Shown in pieces: positions 33,442-34,847 of a stretch of 34,847 nucleotides of DNA. The position numbers and the translations under genes were made by a program. Every line of letters begins with the position of its first letter. Within the stretch, counting starts at the first letter, position 1. The stretch comes from XYA12-FULL-58-9 sp001798605 (GTDB lineage: Bacteria; Myxococcota; XYA12-FULL-58-9): contig DAINMX010000044.1 of the NCBI GenBank assembly GCA_036736205.1, positions 1 through 34,847 of the forward strand, read 5' to 3'. Below the pieces are notes generated by a model, which saw nothing but the letters and a program-made list of their open reading frames with translations, did no database searches and had not been told where the DNA came from.

Positions 33442-34721
33442 GAGGACCCTGGCCTATTTGTCTCGGTGTCCTGGGGGGTAGCACCTGACTGGGAGACATA
33501 GACGTCTTCGTCCTCAGCAAACATCTCGAGGTAGACATCTTGCGAGCGGAATTGCATGCGGATGAGGTGCTCCATGTAGTCTGGCATGTATTTGACCCAG
33601 AGCTTGATGGGCACATCGCGGATCTCAGACATCGTCGGTGAGCGACAAAGACTGAGAATGAAGTCGATCAAATAGCGGACGTTGGTGGCCACTGGACCAT
33701 TGTATTCTCGATGAGCTCGCTGGGTCAGGACCCGATCTTCATGCATGCTCCGGCCGAGCTCTGACTCGACAAAGTTCTGGAATGTCGAGACGATGATCTC
33801 CAGATACACCGTGTCTTCCGCAGTCGACAGAAAATCGTGATACTCGCGCTCAACAGTGTCCGGGTCAAAGCCACGATACTTGAGCAGGCGCAGCGCGTGT
33901 CCAGCGGGAGGGCGAGCAAACAGCTCGTCCCAGGGAATTTTGTGGGCGACCTTCAGATTGATGGCGCTGTAAACACCACTGTGGTGCTCAGCCTCCATAA
34001 CGACACAGGTGCCCGTGGCTTCGATGGCGTCTAGGAGCCGGTTGTGCTCGTGCTCCTCGATGATCACCTTGAGGCCAGCGACATCCGGAATAGAAAGAAG
34101 CGGCAGGTCGGTCTCGATGGTGCCACGCTTGATGCTCTTGATCAAACGACGCTCAGCGTGCGCAAATTCCGAAACCATGGTGTCAGGCGAGGACAACAGC
34201 TGTTCTCGTCGCACCCCGAGGAGCCGGGCCCGTTCTTCCGCAAGGGCCGTCGCGTTGGCGCGAATGCGGGAAAGGATAAAATCGACGATGCGGCGGCTAC
34301 CCTTCTCACCGACACGGCGGAACCGCTTGAGTCGACTCAATGCGATTAACCTCTCCGTGGTTCCGATGTCGAGAAGATACATGCCTCCATCGATCGGTGT
34401 CTCGCGATAGTAGTCCTCAGGATACGTACGGTAGTGGTTGCATATCTCCTCGATGCGCTTGTTGGTGTAGGTGAGGTGGTCGACGACGAAATCTTTGAGC
34501 TGTCCCTTCTCACGGATGGGCACCCAACGAACGGGTGCACCGTGGAATCGGTCGAGAATGTTCCGCCCGACGCGGTCGAGCCAGATTCTCGACATATAGG
34601 TGTTGAAATTGATGATCTGCTTGAGCTCGCGTGTGTCGCCAGGCTCAGGTCGATTGATCATCCAGCGCTTGATGATTTGCGCCAACCGATCGCGGTGGAC
34701 AAAGCTCTCGAGGAACAGCAC
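33438..34721 (-). CDS. Conserved-looking cytoplasmic protein; possible degenerate RelA/SpoT-like fold
   Basis: About 427 residues, soluble and charged, with no signal peptide or membrane segment. I do not recognise it with certainty. Three parts look like landmarks of a RelA/SpoT nucleotidyltransferase: a basic helix RRLIKSIKRG followed by IPDVAGLKVII (compare the D-..-G-.-R-I strand), HSGVYSAINLKV (compare G-Y-.-S-.-H), and VYLEIIVSTFQNFVE (compare the E-.-Q-.-R-T strand). The canonical Tyr-Gln-Ser-Leu-His and Gln-Arg residues are altered, so ppGpp synthesis is not expected. The start is GTG 34721 or 34724, just after AAAGGAGG; the frame reaches TTG 34832, near the window edge, where an in-frame TAG precedes it. 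It is coupled to tadA by an ATGA overlap. Confidence 0.7.
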   Translation of the reverse strand: MLFLESFVHRDRLAQIIKRWMINRPEPGDTRELKQIINFNTYMSRIWLDRVGRNILDRFHGAPVRWVPIREKGQLKDFVVDHLTYTNKRIEEICNHYRTYPEDYYRETPIDGGMYLLDIGTTERLIALSRLKRFRRVGEKGSRRIVDFILSRIRANATALAEERARLLGVRREQLLSSPDTMVSEFAHAERRLIKSIKRGTIETDLPLLSIPDVAGLKVIIEEHEHNRLLDAIEATGTCVVMEAEHHSGVYSAINLKVAHKIPWDELFARPPAGHALRLLKYRGFDPDTVEREYHDFLSTAEDTVYLEIIVSTFQNFVESELGRSMHEDRVLTQRAHREYNGPVATNVRYLIDFILSLCRSPTMSEIRDVPIKLWVKYMPDYMEHLIRMQFRSQDVYLEMFAEDEDVYVSQSGATPQDTETNRPGSS

Positions 34722-34847
34722 CACCCCTCCTTTCCTTAATGATACTGACTCGCGAGCGTACCCGTTTTCAGGTGTTGAATGCCAGCGGAAGCGCTCAATC
34801 GCTCGAATGGTTGAAGGCGGCAGAATTCGCAAAAAGAACCGCTAGCC

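Overview
The window looks like chromosomal DNA of a member of the Myxococcota (or a close deltaproteobacterial relative such as the Bradymonadales), of moderate GC rather than the very high GC of Myxococcus. The basis is inference: MglB and MglA have the lengths, order and key residues known from Myxococcus xanthus; there are proteins resembling the Agl/Glt gliding machinery (a TolQ, two TolR, an FHA-like/TonB_C protein and large TPR proteins); exported proteins carry Myxococcota-style cysteine-rich repeats; and one ends in a Cys/hydrophobic/Arg4 tail like a MYXO-CTERM signal. No mobile element, phage gene or CRISPR array was seen.

Layout. At 4-2440 (minus) lie a zinc-ribbon/TM/SH3-like protein and a rhomboid protease. 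Divergently, 2536-4478 (plus) is a compact operon of queF, hemL (start overlapping the queF stop) and an FmdB-type zinc ribbon. From 20979 down to 4511 (minus) runs an 11-gene, tightly packed cluster: a 255-aa exported protein, a TPR/coiled-coil protein, a 1199-aa TPR protein with a poly-Pro tail, a TPR lipoprotein, an 87-aa exported protein, TolQ, TolR, TolR, an FHA-like/TonB_C protein, a cyclic-nucleotide-binding protein and a giant FG-GAP/Ig-like exported protein. Immediately upstream in the same direction is mglB-mglA (22312-21228). Together these read as a Ras-like-GTPase-controlled, proton-motive-force-driven trans-envelope machine, related to but not identical with the Agl/Glt motor.

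Next comes the conserved dnaX-ybaB-recR operon (25245-22461, minus), then a lipoprotein gene (26314-25349, minus) preceded by a 9-bp tandem repeat. A plus-strand RNA block follows: tRNA-Ser(CGA), the 4.5S SRP RNA, and tRNA-Ser(GGA). The right end (34721-26902, minus) holds an unrecognised gene with a possible degenerate RelA/SpoT-like fold, tadA (start overlapping it), and two very large exported surface proteins.

No gene-free stretch exceeds 300 bases. The longest are 20980-21227, with a good sigma70-like promoter containing a C8 tract, and 26315-26564, with the tandem repeat and a strong hairpin. Promoter calls come from eye-matching hexamers and are tentative. Family assignments rest on motifs read from the translations; no database search was run.
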